Made by a program: the position numbers and the translations under genes. The notes under the pieces were generated by a model that had not been told where the DNA came from, ran no database searches, and saw only the letters and a program-made list of their open reading frames with translations. A stretch of 64,000 nucleotides of DNA, taken from Prado023 sp963736425. GTDB taxonomy: Bacteria > Actinomycetota > Actinomycetes > S36-B12 > CAIYMF01. The DNA is taken from the NCBI GenBank assembly GCA_963736425.1, contig CAVTOX010000013.1:47578-111577 (forward strand). Reading direction: 5' to 3'. Of this stretch, positions 16,449 through 25,237 are shown in pieces. Numbering within the stretch: position 1 is the stretch's first letter; every line of letters begins with the position of its first letter.

Positions 16449-18815
16449 ATGACTCCGCACGTGCAGCACGCCGCCGACAGCCACGACCTGATCCGCGTGC
16501 ACGGTGCACGCGAGAACAACCTCAAGGACGTCAATGTCGCGCTGCCCAAGCGCCGGCTCACCGTCTTCACCGGGGTGTCGGGTTCGGGGAAGAGCTCGCT
16601 GGTGTTCGCCACGATCGCCGCGGAGTCGCAGCGGATGATCAACGAGACCTACAGCACGTTCGTCCAGGGGTTCATGCCCACGCAGTCGCGCCCCGACGTC
16701 GACCTCCTCGACGGGCTCACGACGGCGATCATCGTGGGCCAGGAGCGGATGGGCGCCAACCCCAGGTCGACCGTCGGCACCTTCACCGACGCCAACGCGA
16801 TGTTGCGGATGCTCTTCAGCCGCCTCGGCGATCCCCACATCGGCTCGCCCAACGCGTACTCGTTCAACGTTCCCACCGTCAAGGGCAGCGGCGCGGTCAC
16901 CATCGAGCGCGGCGCAAGGACCAGGGCCGAGAAGGCGACCTTCTTCCAGCTCGGTGGCATGTGCCCGCGGTGCGAGGGCCGCGGATCGGTCAGCGACTTC
17001 GACGTCACCGCCCTCTACAACGAGGACCTGTCCCTCAACGAGGGCGCCTTGACGATCCCGGGCTACACGATGGACGGTTGGTACGGCCGCATATACCGCG
17101 GCAGCGGCTTCTTCGACCCGGACAAGCCGATCAAGAAGTTCACGAAGCGCGAGCTGCACGACCTGCTCTACAAGGAGCCGACCAAGATCAAGGTCGACGG
17201 GATCAACCTGACCTACGAGGGGTTGATCCCCAAGATCCAGAAGTCGATGCTGTCCAAGGACGTCGAGGCCCTGCAGCCACACATCCGCGCCTTCGTCGAG
17301 CGGGCCATCACCTTCACCACCTGCCCCGACTGCCTGGGCACGCGGCTCACCGCTGAGGCACGTTCCTCCAAGGTCAGGGGGATCAACATCGCCGACGCCT
17401 GCGCCATGCAGATCAGCGACCTCCAGCTGTGGGTGCGCGAGCTCGATGAGCCAACCGTCGCGCCACTGCTCGCCGGACTCCAACACCTCCTCGACTCGTT
17501 CGTGGAGATCGGATTGGGCTACCTCTCCCTCGACCGGCCGTCGGGCACGCTGTCGGGAGGCGAGTCCCAACGGACGAAGATGATCCGCCACCTCGGCTCG
17601 TCGCTCACCGATGTCACCTACGTCTTCGACGAGCCCACGATCGGCCTGCACCCGCACGACATCGCGCGGATGAACGACCTCCTCCTGCGGCTGCGGGACA
17701 AGGGCAACACGGTGCTCGTCGTCGAGCACAAGCCCGAGGCGATCGCGATCGCCGACCACGTGGTCGACCTCGGACCCGGCGCCGGCACTGCGGGCGGCGA
17801 GATCGTCTTCGAGGGCACGGTCGCGGGGCTGCGAGCCAGCGACACCACCACCGGGCGCCACCTCGACGACCGCGCCCAACTCAAGGGCACGGTGCGCACG
17901 CCCACGAACACCCTGAAGATCCGGGGCGCGTCGACCAACAACCTGCGCGACGTCGATGTCGACATCCCACTCGGCGTCCTGGTCGTGGTGACCGGCCTCG
18001 CTGGCTCCGGGAAGAGCTCACTCATCCACGGTTCGGTTGCGAAACTAGACGGCGTCGTCGCCATCGACCAGGGCGCGATCAAGGGCTCGCGCCGGAGCAA
18101 CCCGGCGACCTACACCGGGTTGCTCGACCCGATCCGCAAGGCGTTCGCGAAGGCAAACGGCGTGAAGCCGGCCCTGTTCAGCGCCAACTCCGAGGGCGCC
18201 TGCCCCACCTGCAACGGGGCCGGGCTCATCTACACCGAGCTCGGCTTCATGGACACGGTCACCACGACCTGCGAGGACTGCGAGGGCAAGCGGTTCCAGG
18301 CCTCGGTCCTCGAGTACACGTACGGTGGCCGTAACATCAGCGAGGTCCTCGCGATGTCAGTCACCAGGGCCGAGGAGTTCTTCAGCACCGGCGAGGCCCG
18401 GACCCCGGCCGCCCACGCCATCCTCGACCGCCTGACCGACGTCGGCCTCGGCTACGTCACGCTCGGCCAGCCGCTCACCACCCTGTCCGGCGGCGAGCGG
18501 CAGCGGCTCAAGCTGGCCACTCACCTCGGCGAGAAGGGCGGCGTCTACGTCCTCGACGAACCCACCAGCGGCCTGCACCTCGCCGATGTCGAGAACCTTC
18601 TCGGACTGCTGGACCGGCTCGTCGACTCCGGCAAGTCAGTCATCGTCATCGAGCACCACCAGGCCGTCATGGCGCACGCTGACTGGATCATCGACCTCGG
18701 CCCCGGCGCCGGTCACGACGGCGGCCGGATCGTCTTCGAGGGCACACCCGCCGACCTCGTCGCCGAACGCTCCACCCTCACCGGCGAGCACCTCGCGGCC
18801 TACGTCGGCAGCTGA
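16449..18815 (+). CDS. UvrA-like ABC ATPase (short form)
   Basis: A 788-residue double ABC ATPase of the UvrA superfamily. Both nucleotide-binding domains are complete: Walker A GVSGSGKSS and GLAGSGKSS, signatures TLSGGESQR and TLSGGERQR, Walker B YVFDEPTIGLH and YVLDEPTSGLH. Zinc-finger cysteine pairs are seen in CPRCEGRG, CPDCLGTR, CPTCNGAG and CEDCEGK. True UvrA is about 950 residues; this protein lacks the UvrB-binding insert after the first Walker A, as in DrrC/UvrA2-type proteins linked to resistance to DNA-binding drugs. A housekeeping repair role is therefore less likely than drug protection, but no drug gene is nearby. The start is the ATG giving MTPHVQHAAD. Confidence 0.85.
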   Translation: MTPHVQHAADSHDLIRVHGARENNLKDVNVALPKRRLTVFTGVSGSGKSSLVFATIAAESQRMINETYSTFVQGFMPTQSRPDVDLLDGLTTAIIVGQERMGANPRSTVGTFTDANAMLRMLFSRLGDPHIGSPNAYSFNVPTVKGSGAVTIERGARTRAEKATFFQLGGMCPRCEGRGSVSDFDVTALYNEDLSLNEGALTIPGYTMDGWYGRIYRGSGFFDPDKPIKKFTKRELHDLLYKEPTKIKVDGINLTYEGLIPKIQKSMLSKDVEALQPHIRAFVERAITFTTCPDCLGTRLTAEARSSKVRGINIADACAMQISDLQLWVRELDEPTVAPLLAGLQHLLDSFVEIGLGYLSLDRPSGTLSGGESQRTKMIRHLGSSLTDVTYVFDEPTIGLHPHDIARMNDLLLRLRDKGNTVLVVEHKPEAIAIADHVVDLGPGAGTAGGEIVFEGTVAGLRASDTTTGRHLDDRAQLKGTVRTPTNTLKIRGASTNNLRDVDVDIPLGVLVVVTGLAGSGKSSLIHGSVAKLDGVVAIDQGAIKGSRRSNPATYTGLLDPIRKAFAKANGVKPALFSANSEGACPTCNGAGLIYTELGFMDTVTTTCEDCEGKRFQASVLEYTYGGRNISEVLAMSVTRAEEFFSTGEARTPAAHAILDRLTDVGLGYVTLGQPLTTLSGGERQRLKLATHLGEKGGVYVLDEPTSGLHLADVENLLGLLDRLVDSGKSVIVIEHHQAVMAHADWIIDLGPGAGHDGGRIVFEGTPADLVAERSTLTGEHLAAYVGS

Positions 18816-18937
18816 CTGGGGGCCGGGACGCGCGCTCGGGGCCACGTGGAGTGACGCCGGATCCGGGGACCGCCCGGACCGCCGCGACCGCACCGCGGCG
18901 CGCCCGCACCGCCTCGACCGCCGACTCCGCCAACCCG

Positions 18938-19903
18938 CTACGCGAGCAGCAGGTCCGGCACGTCCGGGCTGATGCGGGTGCCTCGCGTCCCGGCCAGCAT
19001 CTCTGGCAGGTCACCCAGCGCCCCGATGACCGCAACCCGGCCAGGAGCTGAGGCCGCGAAGGCCGCCGCTGCCTCCACCTTCGGGCCCATCGAGCCGTCC
19101 GGAAAGCCGAACTGCGCCAGGTGCGCAGGTGACGCCGCCCGGATCGCCCGTTGCGCCGGCGTCCCCCAGTCGAGGTACACGGCGTCGGTGTCCGTCGCGA
19201 CCACCAGGAGGTCCGCCTCCAGCTCTGCGGCGAGAAGTGCTGAAGCACGGTCCTTGTCGATGACTGCCTCGACGCCCACCAGCGTGCGCGGGTTGCGATC
19301 CTGCGGTCCGGTCAGGTCCTCGCCCGGCAGGTACATCGTGGGGATCCCACCGCCGCCCGTACAGATCACCACGACGCCGCTCTCGAGCAGCGTCCGGATC
19401 GGCCCGATCTCGAAGATGCGTCGCGGAACGGGAGAGGGCACCACGCGGCGCCACCCGGCGCCGTCCGCCTTGACGGTCCAGCCCTTCAGGACGGCGAGCT
19501 GGCGCGCCGCGGCCTCGGTGTACACCGGACCCACGAACTTCGTCGGATCGGCCATGGCGGGGTCATCCGGGTCGACCTCCACCATCGTCAGCACGGTGGC
19601 CAGCTGCTTGTCGAACGGCAGCAGGTTGCCCAGCTCCTGCTCGATCAGGTAGCCGATCATCCCCTCGGTCTGCGCCCCGAGGACGTCGAACGGGTACGTC
19701 GACTCCTGGTCGTAGGCCGAGGCCTGCAGGGCCAGGAGGCCGACCTGGGGACCGTTCCCATGCGAGATCACGAGCTCGTGCTCCATCGCCAGGGGAGCCA
19801 TGGCCTGGCAGGCGACCCGCACATTGGCGCGCTCGCGCTCAACCGTCATCGGCTCACCACGGCGTTGGAGCGCGTTGCCCCCCAGCGCCACCACGACCCG
19901 CAT
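18938..19903 (-). CDS. arcC: carbamate kinase
   Basis: Transfers phosphate from carbamoyl phosphate to ADP, making ATP, ammonia and CO2. The 321-residue amino-acid-kinase fold starts VVVALGGNALQRRGEP and has ELVISHGNGPQVG, VVICTGGGGIPT, AVIDKDRASALLA and VVATDTDAVYLDWG, all typical ArcC blocks. It begins 6 bp after the agmatine deiminase stop, so the two form an operon that could conserve energy from agmatine breakdown. The enzyme that would link them, a putrescine carbamoyltransferase releasing carbamoyl phosphate, is not in the window. Confidence 0.93.
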   Translation of the reverse strand: MRVVVALGGNALQRRGEPMTVERERANVRVACQAMAPLAMEHELVISHGNGPQVGLLALQASAYDQESTYPFDVLGAQTEGMIGYLIEQELGNLLPFDKQLATVLTMVEVDPDDPAMADPTKFVGPVYTEAAARQLAVLKGWTVKADGAGWRRVVPSPVPRRIFEIGPIRTLLESGVVVICTGGGGIPTMYLPGEDLTGPQDRNPRTLVGVEAVIDKDRASALLAAELEADLLVVATDTDAVYLDWGTPAQRAIRAASPAHLAQFGFPDGSMGPKVEAAAAFAASAPGRVAVIGALGDLPEMLAGTRGTRISPDVPDLLLA

Positions 19904-19909
19904 CTCAGG

Positions 19910-21058
19910 TCAGCGCTGCTTGGTCGAGGGAACCGCGACCCACGTCGGACCGTCGACCGACGGGTTCCCGACCGGCACCTGCTGGGTGATGCAGTGCACG
20001 TTGCCACCGCCGAGCAGGATCTCCCGACCGGGCACGGGAATGATCCGCCGGTCGGGGAAGAGCTGCTCGTAGGTCGCGATCGCCGCAGCGTCATGCGGAT
20101 CGTCGAAGACTGGCAGGACCACGATGCCGTTGCCGATGTAGGAGTTCACGTACGAACCTGCCAGCCGCTCGCCCTCGGTCCGCCGCTGCACGCCCGGGAC
20201 CGCATCCACTCCGGCGGCCTCCTCGGCTGTGATCGTGATCGGCCCAGGCTGGTGCAGCTTCACGACCTCCAGACGGCGGCCCTGGGCGTCGACCGTGTCC
20301 TCGAGGATGGACAGCGCCTCGTTCGAGATCTCCCATTGCGGGTCGTCCTCGTCGTCGGTCCACGTCAGCATCACCACCCCAGGCGAGGCGAACCGGGCGA
20401 AGTTGTCGATGTGGCCGTCGGTCTCGTCGAGGTGCACCCCGCGCGGCAGCCAGATGATGCGCGACGCGGCGAGGTGCGTGCCGAGCACCTCCTCAATCTC
20501 CTCGCGGCTCAGGTCCGGGTTCCGGTTGGGGTTGAGCAGGCACTCCTCGGTGGTCAGGACGGTGCCCTGGCCGTCAACGTCGATCGAGCCGCCCTCGAGT
20601 ATCAGGTCCGGGAGGTAGCGCTGCACGCGCTCGAGGTCGCACACCTTCGGGCCGACCATGTCGTCGGCATCCCAGGGGAAGTACAGCCCCCCGCGCAGGC
20701 CGCCCCACGCGTTGAACCGCCATGAGACGGCGCGCAGCCCGCCGGAACCGTTGACGACGAAGGACGGGCCGGTGTCGCGGACCCACGAGTCGTTGTTCGA
20801 CATCTCGACCACGCGGACGTGCAGCGGCAGCCGCTCGCGGGCGTTGACGTACTGCGCCGCCGAGACCAGTACCGTCACCGGCTCGGCCTGCGCGATCGCC
20901 TCGGCTACCCGCGCGAATGCCCGCTGGGCGGGCTTGGCGCCCAGGCGCCAGTTGTCGGGACGCTCGGGCCAGACCAGGTAGCACCCGGCGTGCGGCTCCC
21001 ACTCGGCCGGCATCCGGAAGCCGTCCTCACGCGGGGTGGTGGCAAGGGCGTGCAACAT
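19910..21058 (-). CDS. aguA: agmatine deiminase
   Basis: Hydrolyses agmatine to N-carbamoylputrescine and ammonia. The 382-residue product shows the peptidyl-arginine-deiminase-like fold markers RMPAEWEPHAGCYLVWPER, NNDSWVRDTGP, FNAWGG, ILEGGSIDVDGQGT, LDETDGHIDNFARF and the catalytic Cys in GGGNVHCITQQVP. Length fits AguA. It is the first gene of an aguA-arcC pair and cytoplasmic. Together they suggest polyamine or arginine-derived energy metabolism. The 90 bp upstream show no convincing promoter. Confidence 0.95.
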   Translation of the reverse strand: MLHALATTPREDGFRMPAEWEPHAGCYLVWPERPDNWRLGAKPAQRAFARVAEAIAQAEPVTVLVSAAQYVNARERLPLHVRVVEMSNNDSWVRDTGPSFVVNGSGGLRAVSWRFNAWGGLRGGLYFPWDADDMVGPKVCDLERVQRYLPDLILEGGSIDVDGQGTVLTTEECLLNPNRNPDLSREEIEEVLGTHLAASRIIWLPRGVHLDETDGHIDNFARFASPGVVMLTWTDDEDDPQWEISNEALSILEDTVDAQGRRLEVVKLHQPGPITITAEEAAGVDAVPGVQRRTEGERLAGSYVNSYIGNGIVVLPVFDDPHDAAAIATYEQLFPDRRIIPVPGREILLGGGNVHCITQQVPVGNPSVDGPTWVAVPSTKQR

Positions 21059-21148
21059 CGGTCACCTCGAGGGCTCTCGGTCGCGGGAAGGGGCTGGGAG
21101 GGATCCATGATGCCGGATCCGTCCTCCGGAGCGCTGTCCCTGCTGGCG

Positions 21149-21406
21149 CTACCCGCCGGACTTGCGGCGGAACATCCGCTGGGTCTGGGCCGCGCTCTGC
21201 GCGTGCCCCGAAGCGCCAGCGTCCCCGTGGCCCTGCTTGGCAGACCCCGATCCACCGTGCTTGTGGGCCATGGCGTCGCGGTACTTCTGCTTCATGAGCT
21301 CGTCGGGATCGGTGATCTCCGTCGCTGCCTCAGCGGCGGCAGGTTCGGTCTCCTCGCGTGCGCCGACCTCAGTGTCGTCGGCGGGCGTGGGTTCAGCGTC
21401 AGTCAT
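21149..21406 (-). CDS. DUF5302 family protein
   Basis: An 85-residue charged protein. The C-terminal TQRMFRRKSGG and the preceding MKQKYRDAMAHKHGG match the small actinobacterial DUF5302 family, whose function is unknown. The first 30 residues are acidic and Ala-rich. There is no signal peptide or membrane segment; a basic tail suggests possible nucleic-acid contact, which is only inference. It stands alone, divergent from the ThpR gene. Confidence 0.7.
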   Translation of the reverse strand: MTDAEPTPADDTEVGAREETEPAAAEAATEITDPDELMKQKYRDAMAHKHGGSGSAKQGHGDAGASGHAQSAAQTQRMFRRKSGG

Positions 21407-21499
21407 GGGGGTCTCCGCTCAAGGGTGATACCTGCAACCTATCCCCGGATCGAGGCCGAGGCGCACCACCGAGTGGGGCAACCAGCCCGACCCGGAGCG

Positions 21500-22135
21500 A
21501 TGATGGGCCCTGTGACCGCCCGGCTCTTCGTCGCGATCTGGCCCGACGACGCTTCCCGCGCGGCCCTCGCCGACACGGTCCACGGCGCGCGCCGGGCCGC
21601 TCCCGACGTGCGCTGGCAGCCGCCCGAGCGATGGCACATCACCTTGGCGTTCCTCGGTCAGGCGGATCCCGGGAGGACGACGGCGCGGATCTCAACCGAC
21701 CACGCATCAGGCCGCGCTCCGATGGCCGAGCCGATCCGCCTCGCCGGCGCGGGCTCATTCGGACCGGTCGTCTGGGTCGGGGTCGAGCACGGGATCTGGC
21801 TGGCCGACCTGGCAGGCCGGCTGCAGCGGACCCTGCGCGTGGCCGACAGGCGGTTCCGCGCCCATGTCACCGTGGGCCGGGTGCGCGGCCAAGGTGCGGC
21901 CGCACGGGCGCTGGAGGTCGCTCCACTACTCCTCCCGCACGCCGGCCGCGCGTGGACCCCGAGCGAGTTCACGCTGGTCGAGTCGACGACCGGACCCGCA
22001 CCGGAGTACCGCGTCATCGACCGGTGGCCACTCCACCCGCCGGACCCCGCCGCGCCCAGGCCGGCCCCGAACCGCGACACCGCCGCCGACCTGATGCCAG
22101 ACTCGGCAACGCCCAGGACCCTGGAGGAACCGTGA
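21500..22135 (+). CDS. thpR: RNA 2',3'-cyclic phosphodiesterase
   Basis: 2H-phosphoesterase family member (LigT/ThpR) that opens 2',3'-cyclic phosphates of RNA. The two defining HxTx motifs are HITLAFLG and HVTVGRVR, at about residues 47 and 124. The start is one of two consecutive ATGs (21500 or 21503), with GGAG just upstream; a GTG at 21512 is also possible. The C-terminus carries an unusual Pro/Ala-rich extension of about 35 residues after the fold. Its stop overlaps the GTG start of the next gene (GTGA), so the two are translationally coupled. Confidence 0.87.
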   Translation: MMGPVTARLFVAIWPDDASRAALADTVHGARRAAPDVRWQPPERWHITLAFLGQADPGRTTARISTDHASGRAPMAEPIRLAGAGSFGPVVWVGVEHGIWLADLAGRLQRTLRVADRRFRAHVTVGRVRGQGAAARALEVAPLLLPHAGRAWTPSEFTLVESTTGPAPEYRVIDRWPLHPPDPAAPRPAPNRDTAADLMPDSATPRTLEEP

Positions 22136-22611
22136 GCCACTTCCCCGCCACCGAGCGCGTACTCCACCGCGCCGTCACGGTGACCGCCCCCGTCGAGGAC
22201 GTCTGGTGGGCCTGGACGACCGATGCCGGCATCCGCTCCTGGCTCGTGGACGACTCCCGCATCGAGCTGCGCGTCGGCGGGCCCTACGAGTGGTACTTCC
22301 TGTCCGAGGCGGAGCCCGGCAACCGTGGTTCCGAGGATTGCCAGGTGATCGGCTTCCAGGCCCCGACGATGCTCACGTTCACGTGGAACGCCCCGCCGCA
22401 CCTGCCTGAGGCGCGCGCCCAGCGCTCAGTGGTCCTGCTCCGGCTCCACCCGGACGACGCCGACACCACCCGGGTCGAGGTCACCCAGCTCGGATGGGGC
22501 GACGGTGGGGCATGGGACGAGGCCTTCGACTACTTCGACCCCGCATGGGACGGGGTACTGCGCGCGCTGAAGGCGTACTTCGCCAGCGAGGACGAACCCC
22601 CAGAGGAGTGA
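22132..22611 (+). CDS. SRPBCC / AHSA1-like domain protein
   Basis: A 159-residue START-fold protein of the Aha1/SRPBCC type: VTAPVEDVWWAWTT, IELRVGGPYEWYF, LTFTWNAPPHLPEAR and a C-terminal helix WDGVLRALKAYF. Such proteins bind hydrophobic ligands or act as toxin or stress factors; no specific role can be assigned. The GTG start overlaps the ThpR stop and has GGAGG five bases upstream, which fixes the start and implies coupled translation. Confidence 0.8.
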   Translation: MSHFPATERVLHRAVTVTAPVEDVWWAWTTDAGIRSWLVDDSRIELRVGGPYEWYFLSEAEPGNRGSEDCQVIGFQAPTMLTFTWNAPPHLPEARAQRSVVLLRLHPDDADTTRVEVTQLGWGDGGAWDEAFDYFDPAWDGVLRALKAYFASEDEPPEE

Positions 22612-22708
22612 GCGACAGGCGCACCCCATCAATTTGGGAAGGCGTTGCCGATAGATCGACAACTGGAACCCAAGTTCACTGTGCGAGTCGCGACGCCCCG
22701 CTCCGCAC

Positions 22709-22762
22709 CGTGATCCATTCAGGTTGCGGACTCTCTGGGCCACCGAACCTGCATGGATCACG
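22709..22762. repeat. intergenic dyad element, copy A
   Basis: Imperfect inverted repeat whose left arm contains TGATCCATTCAGGTTG and whose right arm, read in reverse complement, gives TGATCCATGCAGGTT; one mismatch and a one-base bulge, loop about 13 bp. It lies between the convergent SRPBCC and mdh genes. A second element with the same 16-bp core occurs at 34964-35020, so it belongs to a repeated family rather than being a one-off hairpin. Confidence 0.65.
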
Positions 22763-22789
22763 CCAGATGGCGGCGCGCAGTGGCCCGCT

Positions 22790-22839
22790 GGACAGCGATC
22801 GGGGCGGGATCCCGGAAGTTCCCGCCCCGATCGCTGTCC
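22790..22839 (-). terminator. rho-independent-like terminator of mdh
   Basis: Perfect 20-bp arms (left arm starts GGACAGCGATCGGGG) with a 10-base loop begin 5 bases beyond the mdh stop codon. There is no U-tract, which is common for actinobacterial hairpin terminators. Confidence 0.8.
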
Positions 22840-22844
22840 TGGCC

Positions 22845-23804
22845 CTACAGGCTCTGGATGTCCGCCTGCTTGGCGCGGACTGCCTCGGCGGCCTCCTTGA
22901 GCCCGGCGAGCTCGGTCTCGGTGAGGTCACCCTCGACGACCTTGCGCACGCCCTGGCGGCCGATCTCGGCCTCGACGCCGAGGTAGACACCCTCGATGCC
23001 GTACTCGCCGTCAACCCACGCGCACACCGGCATGACCAGCCCGGAGTCCTCGATGACGGCCTTGGCCATCCGCGCGGCGGCGGCCGAGGGCGCGTAGAAC
23101 GCAGAACCGGTCTTGAGCAGCGCCACGACCTCGGCGCCGCCGTTGCGCGTGCGCACGACGAGCTCGTCGATCTTCTCGGCGGACATCAGGTCGGCCAGCG
23201 GCGTTCCGTCAACCGTGCAGCGCGAGGGCACCGGGACCATCGTGTCGCCGTGCGATCCCAGGGTCAGGGTCTTCACCGAGCCCACGGGGACGCCGAGCTC
23301 GACGGCCACGAAGTTGGTGAAGCGCGCGGTGTCGAGCATGCCTGCCTGGCCGATGACCTGGTTCTTGGGCAGCCCGGAGGCCAGCTGCGTCAGCGCGGTC
23401 ATCTCGTCCAGCGGGTTGGACACCACGACGATGACGGCGTTCGGCGAGTGCGCGACCACGTTCTCAGCCACGTTGCGCACGATGCGCGCGTTGGTCTCGA
23501 TCAGGTCCATGCGGCTCATGCCCGGCTTGCGCGGCAGGCCCGCCGTGACCACGACGACGTCCGAGTCGGCGGTGGCCTCGTAGCCGGCGCCGGTGGCGGG
23601 GTCGGTGGTCTGGCCGATGACGGTGGTCTCGAATCCCTCGATCGGCCGCGACTGGTTGAGGTCCAGCGCGAGGCCCTCCGCGCGGCCCTCGAGGATGTCG
23701 GTCAGGACGACCGTCTCGAACACGTTGTACTCAGCCAGACGCTGGGCGGTGGTGGAGCCGTAGAACCCGGCGCCGACGACGGTGACCTTGCCGTTCAGGG
23801 ACAT
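22845..23804 (-). CDS. mdh: malate dehydrogenase (LDH-like type)
   Basis: NAD-dependent oxidation of malate to oxaloacetate in the TCA cycle. The 319-residue product has the Rossmann start KVTVVGAGFYGSTTA, VVVTAGLPRKPGMSR (the Arg-rich active loop: Arg after LPR and GMSR, typical of malate rather than lactate enzymes), VVSNPLDEMT, MLDTARF and catalytic His in GSHGDTMVP. AGAGAGG precedes the ATG. A perfect 18-bp palindrome sits just upstream in the leader and a 20-bp hairpin terminator follows, so this is probably a single-gene transcript next to the folD operon. Confidence 0.92.
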   Translation of the reverse strand: MSLNGKVTVVGAGFYGSTTAQRLAEYNVFETVVLTDILEGRAEGLALDLNQSRPIEGFETTVIGQTTDPATGAGYEATADSDVVVVTAGLPRKPGMSRMDLIETNARIVRNVAENVVAHSPNAVIVVVSNPLDEMTALTQLASGLPKNQVIGQAGMLDTARFTNFVAVELGVPVGSVKTLTLGSHGDTMVPVPSRCTVDGTPLADLMSAEKIDELVVRTRNGGAEVVALLKTGSAFYAPSAAAARMAKAVIEDSGLVMPVCAWVDGEYGIEGVYLGVEAEIGRQGVRKVVEGDLTETELAGLKEAAEAVRAKQADIQSL

Positions 23805-23820
23805 TGGTTTCCTCTCTCGC

Positions 23821-23838
23821 GCGTCGGTCCACCGACGC
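23821..23838. promoter_or_regulatory. 18-bp palindrome upstream of mdh
   Basis: GCGTCGGT-CC-ACCGACGC, a perfect dyad, lies 17-34 bp upstream of the mdh start codon, adjacent to the ribosome site. It could be an operator or a leader hairpin affecting translation initiation. Confidence 0.4.
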
Positions 23839-23860
23839 TCTCAGGTGCCCATCCAGCCTA

Positions 23861-23905
23861 CTCGCCCGGGTTCCGCCGCCCCGATGGGCCTCCGGCCCGG
23901 GCGAG
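23861..23905 (-). terminator. hairpin after the folD-DUF3017 genes
   Basis: Perfect 10-bp arms CTCGCCCGGG and CCCGGGCGAG with a 25-base GC-rich loop lie about 55 bp beyond the DUF3017 stop. There is no U-tract. Confidence 0.5.
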
Positions 23906-23958
23906 CGGTCGCGGCACTCTCGGTAGCCCGGGCTCGCCGCCGACCCACACCCTGCCCG

Positions 23959-24354
23959 CTACGAGGGCGGCGGGACGATGAGCGCGAACACTGAGAGGCC
24001 CAGGCCGAGGAAGCCCAGGCACAGCAGGTCGATCCCCTTGCCGCGCACGGCGAGCCACCCCGCATCCCGCTCCGGGAGGAACAGCCGCAGGAAGAAGGCC
24101 CCGACGACGAAGCCCGCGAACAGGACGGAGCCACGCCTGAAGTGGTCGTCGGCCACGACGATCAGCGAGACCAGCAGGCCCACCAGGACGATCATCAGGG
24201 GCCACTGGAACCGCGGCCCACTCGAGCCCCGTGCAGCCTCGACCGACAGGGCCGCATCCTCCTCGACGCGGTCACGGGTGAAGTCCACTCCTGCCGCGCT
24301 CGCCGGATCCGGCGCGGCCGGGGGCCACTGCGCGCCGGGAGGGATGTCGGTCAT
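23959..24354 (-). CDS. DUF3017 membrane protein
   Basis: A 131-residue protein with a Pro-rich cytoplasmic start and three predicted membrane helices: WPLMIVLVGLLVSLIVVADD, SVLFAGFVVGAFFLRLFL and LLCLGFLGLGLSVFALIV. The motifs DDHFRRGS and LPERDAGWLAVR are typical of DUF3017, an actinobacterial family of unknown function usually next to folD. Its ATG overlaps the folD stop (ATGA), so the two genes are translationally coupled. Confidence 0.85.
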   Translation of the reverse strand: MTDIPPGAQWPPAAPDPASAAGVDFTRDRVEEDAALSVEAARGSSGPRFQWPLMIVLVGLLVSLIVVADDHFRRGSVLFAGFVVGAFFLRLFLPERDAGWLAVRGKGIDLLCLGFLGLGLSVFALIVPPPS

Positions 24355-25205
24355 GACCGCGCCGCGGCCTCGACGACGTTGGCCAGCAGCATCGCCCGGG
24401 TCATCGGCCCGACGCCGCCGGGCATCGGGGCGAGGAACCCGGCCACCTCACGGACGTCGGGATGGACGTCGCCCACCAGCCCCTCGGCCGTGCGCGTGAT
24501 GCCGACGTCGAGGACTGCGGCGCCGGGCTTCACGAGGTCAGCGGTGATCAGGTGCGGCACGCCGGCGGCAGCCACGATGATGTCGGCGGTGCGTGCATGG
24601 GTGGCGATGTCGCGCGTCCCGGTGTGGCACAGGGTCACGGTCGCGTTCTCGGACTTGCGGGTCAGCAGCAACCCGAGGGGGCGGCCGACCGTCACCCCGC
24701 GGCCGATCACGCACACCTCCGCGCCGTTGATCGGCACGTCGTAGCGGCGCAGCAGCTCGACGATCCCGCGCGGGGTGCAGGGGAGGGGCGCCGGCGACCC
24801 GAGCACGAGACGGCCGAGGTTGACCGGGTGCAGGCCGTCAGCATCCTTGGCCGGGTCCATCACCTCGAGCACCGCATTGGCGTCCAAGCCCTTGGGCAGG
24901 GGCAGCTGCACGATGTAGCCGGTGCAGGCGGGGTCGGCGTTGAGCTCTCGGACCACCGCCAGGACGTCAGCCTGGGAGGCGGTGTCCGGCAGGTCGACGC
25001 GGATCGACTCGATGCCGACCTCCGCGCAGTCGCGGTGCTTGCCTGCGACGTAGGCGCGGCTTCCCGGGTCGTCGCCGACCAGCACGGTGCCCAGCCCGGG
25101 CACGACGCCCCGAGCTCGCAGGTCAGCGACCGTGGCCGCGAGGTCGCCCTTGACCGCCGCAGCAGTCGCCTTGCCGTCCAGGATCGTCGCACTCACAGGC
25201 AGCAT
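24351..25205 (-). CDS. folD: methylenetetrahydrofolate dehydrogenase / cyclohydrolase
   Basis: Bifunctional enzyme converting 5,10-methylene-THF to 10-formyl-THF, the one-carbon donor used by PurN and PurH encoded upstream. Family blocks seen: YVAGKHRDCAEVGI with the catalytic Lys, YIVQLPLPKGLD, DADGLHPVNLG, PCTPRGIVELL, VIGRGVTVGRPLGLLL and MPGGVGPMT. I chose the ATG of MLPVSATILDGK (284 residues); a GTG three codons later is equally compatible with family N-termini. It follows a VOC-family gene by 32 bp. Confidence 0.94.
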   Translation of the reverse strand: MLPVSATILDGKATAAAVKGDLAATVADLRARGVVPGLGTVLVGDDPGSRAYVAGKHRDCAEVGIESIRVDLPDTASQADVLAVVRELNADPACTGYIVQLPLPKGLDANAVLEVMDPAKDADGLHPVNLGRLVLGSPAPLPCTPRGIVELLRRYDVPINGAEVCVIGRGVTVGRPLGLLLTRKSENATVTLCHTGTRDIATHARTADIIVAAAGVPHLITADLVKPGAAVLDVGITRTAEGLVGDVHPDVREVAGFLAPMPGGVGPMTRAMLLANVVEAAARS

Positions 25206-25237
25206 TGTCGCAGGCCGTGAACCAGGGGCTCGCTCGG

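Noticed and set aside
18816..18937. GC-rich stretch with repeated ACCGC-like units between the UvrA-like and arcC genes
   Set aside because: Units are irregular in length and sequence; no array with spacers and no clear hairpin.
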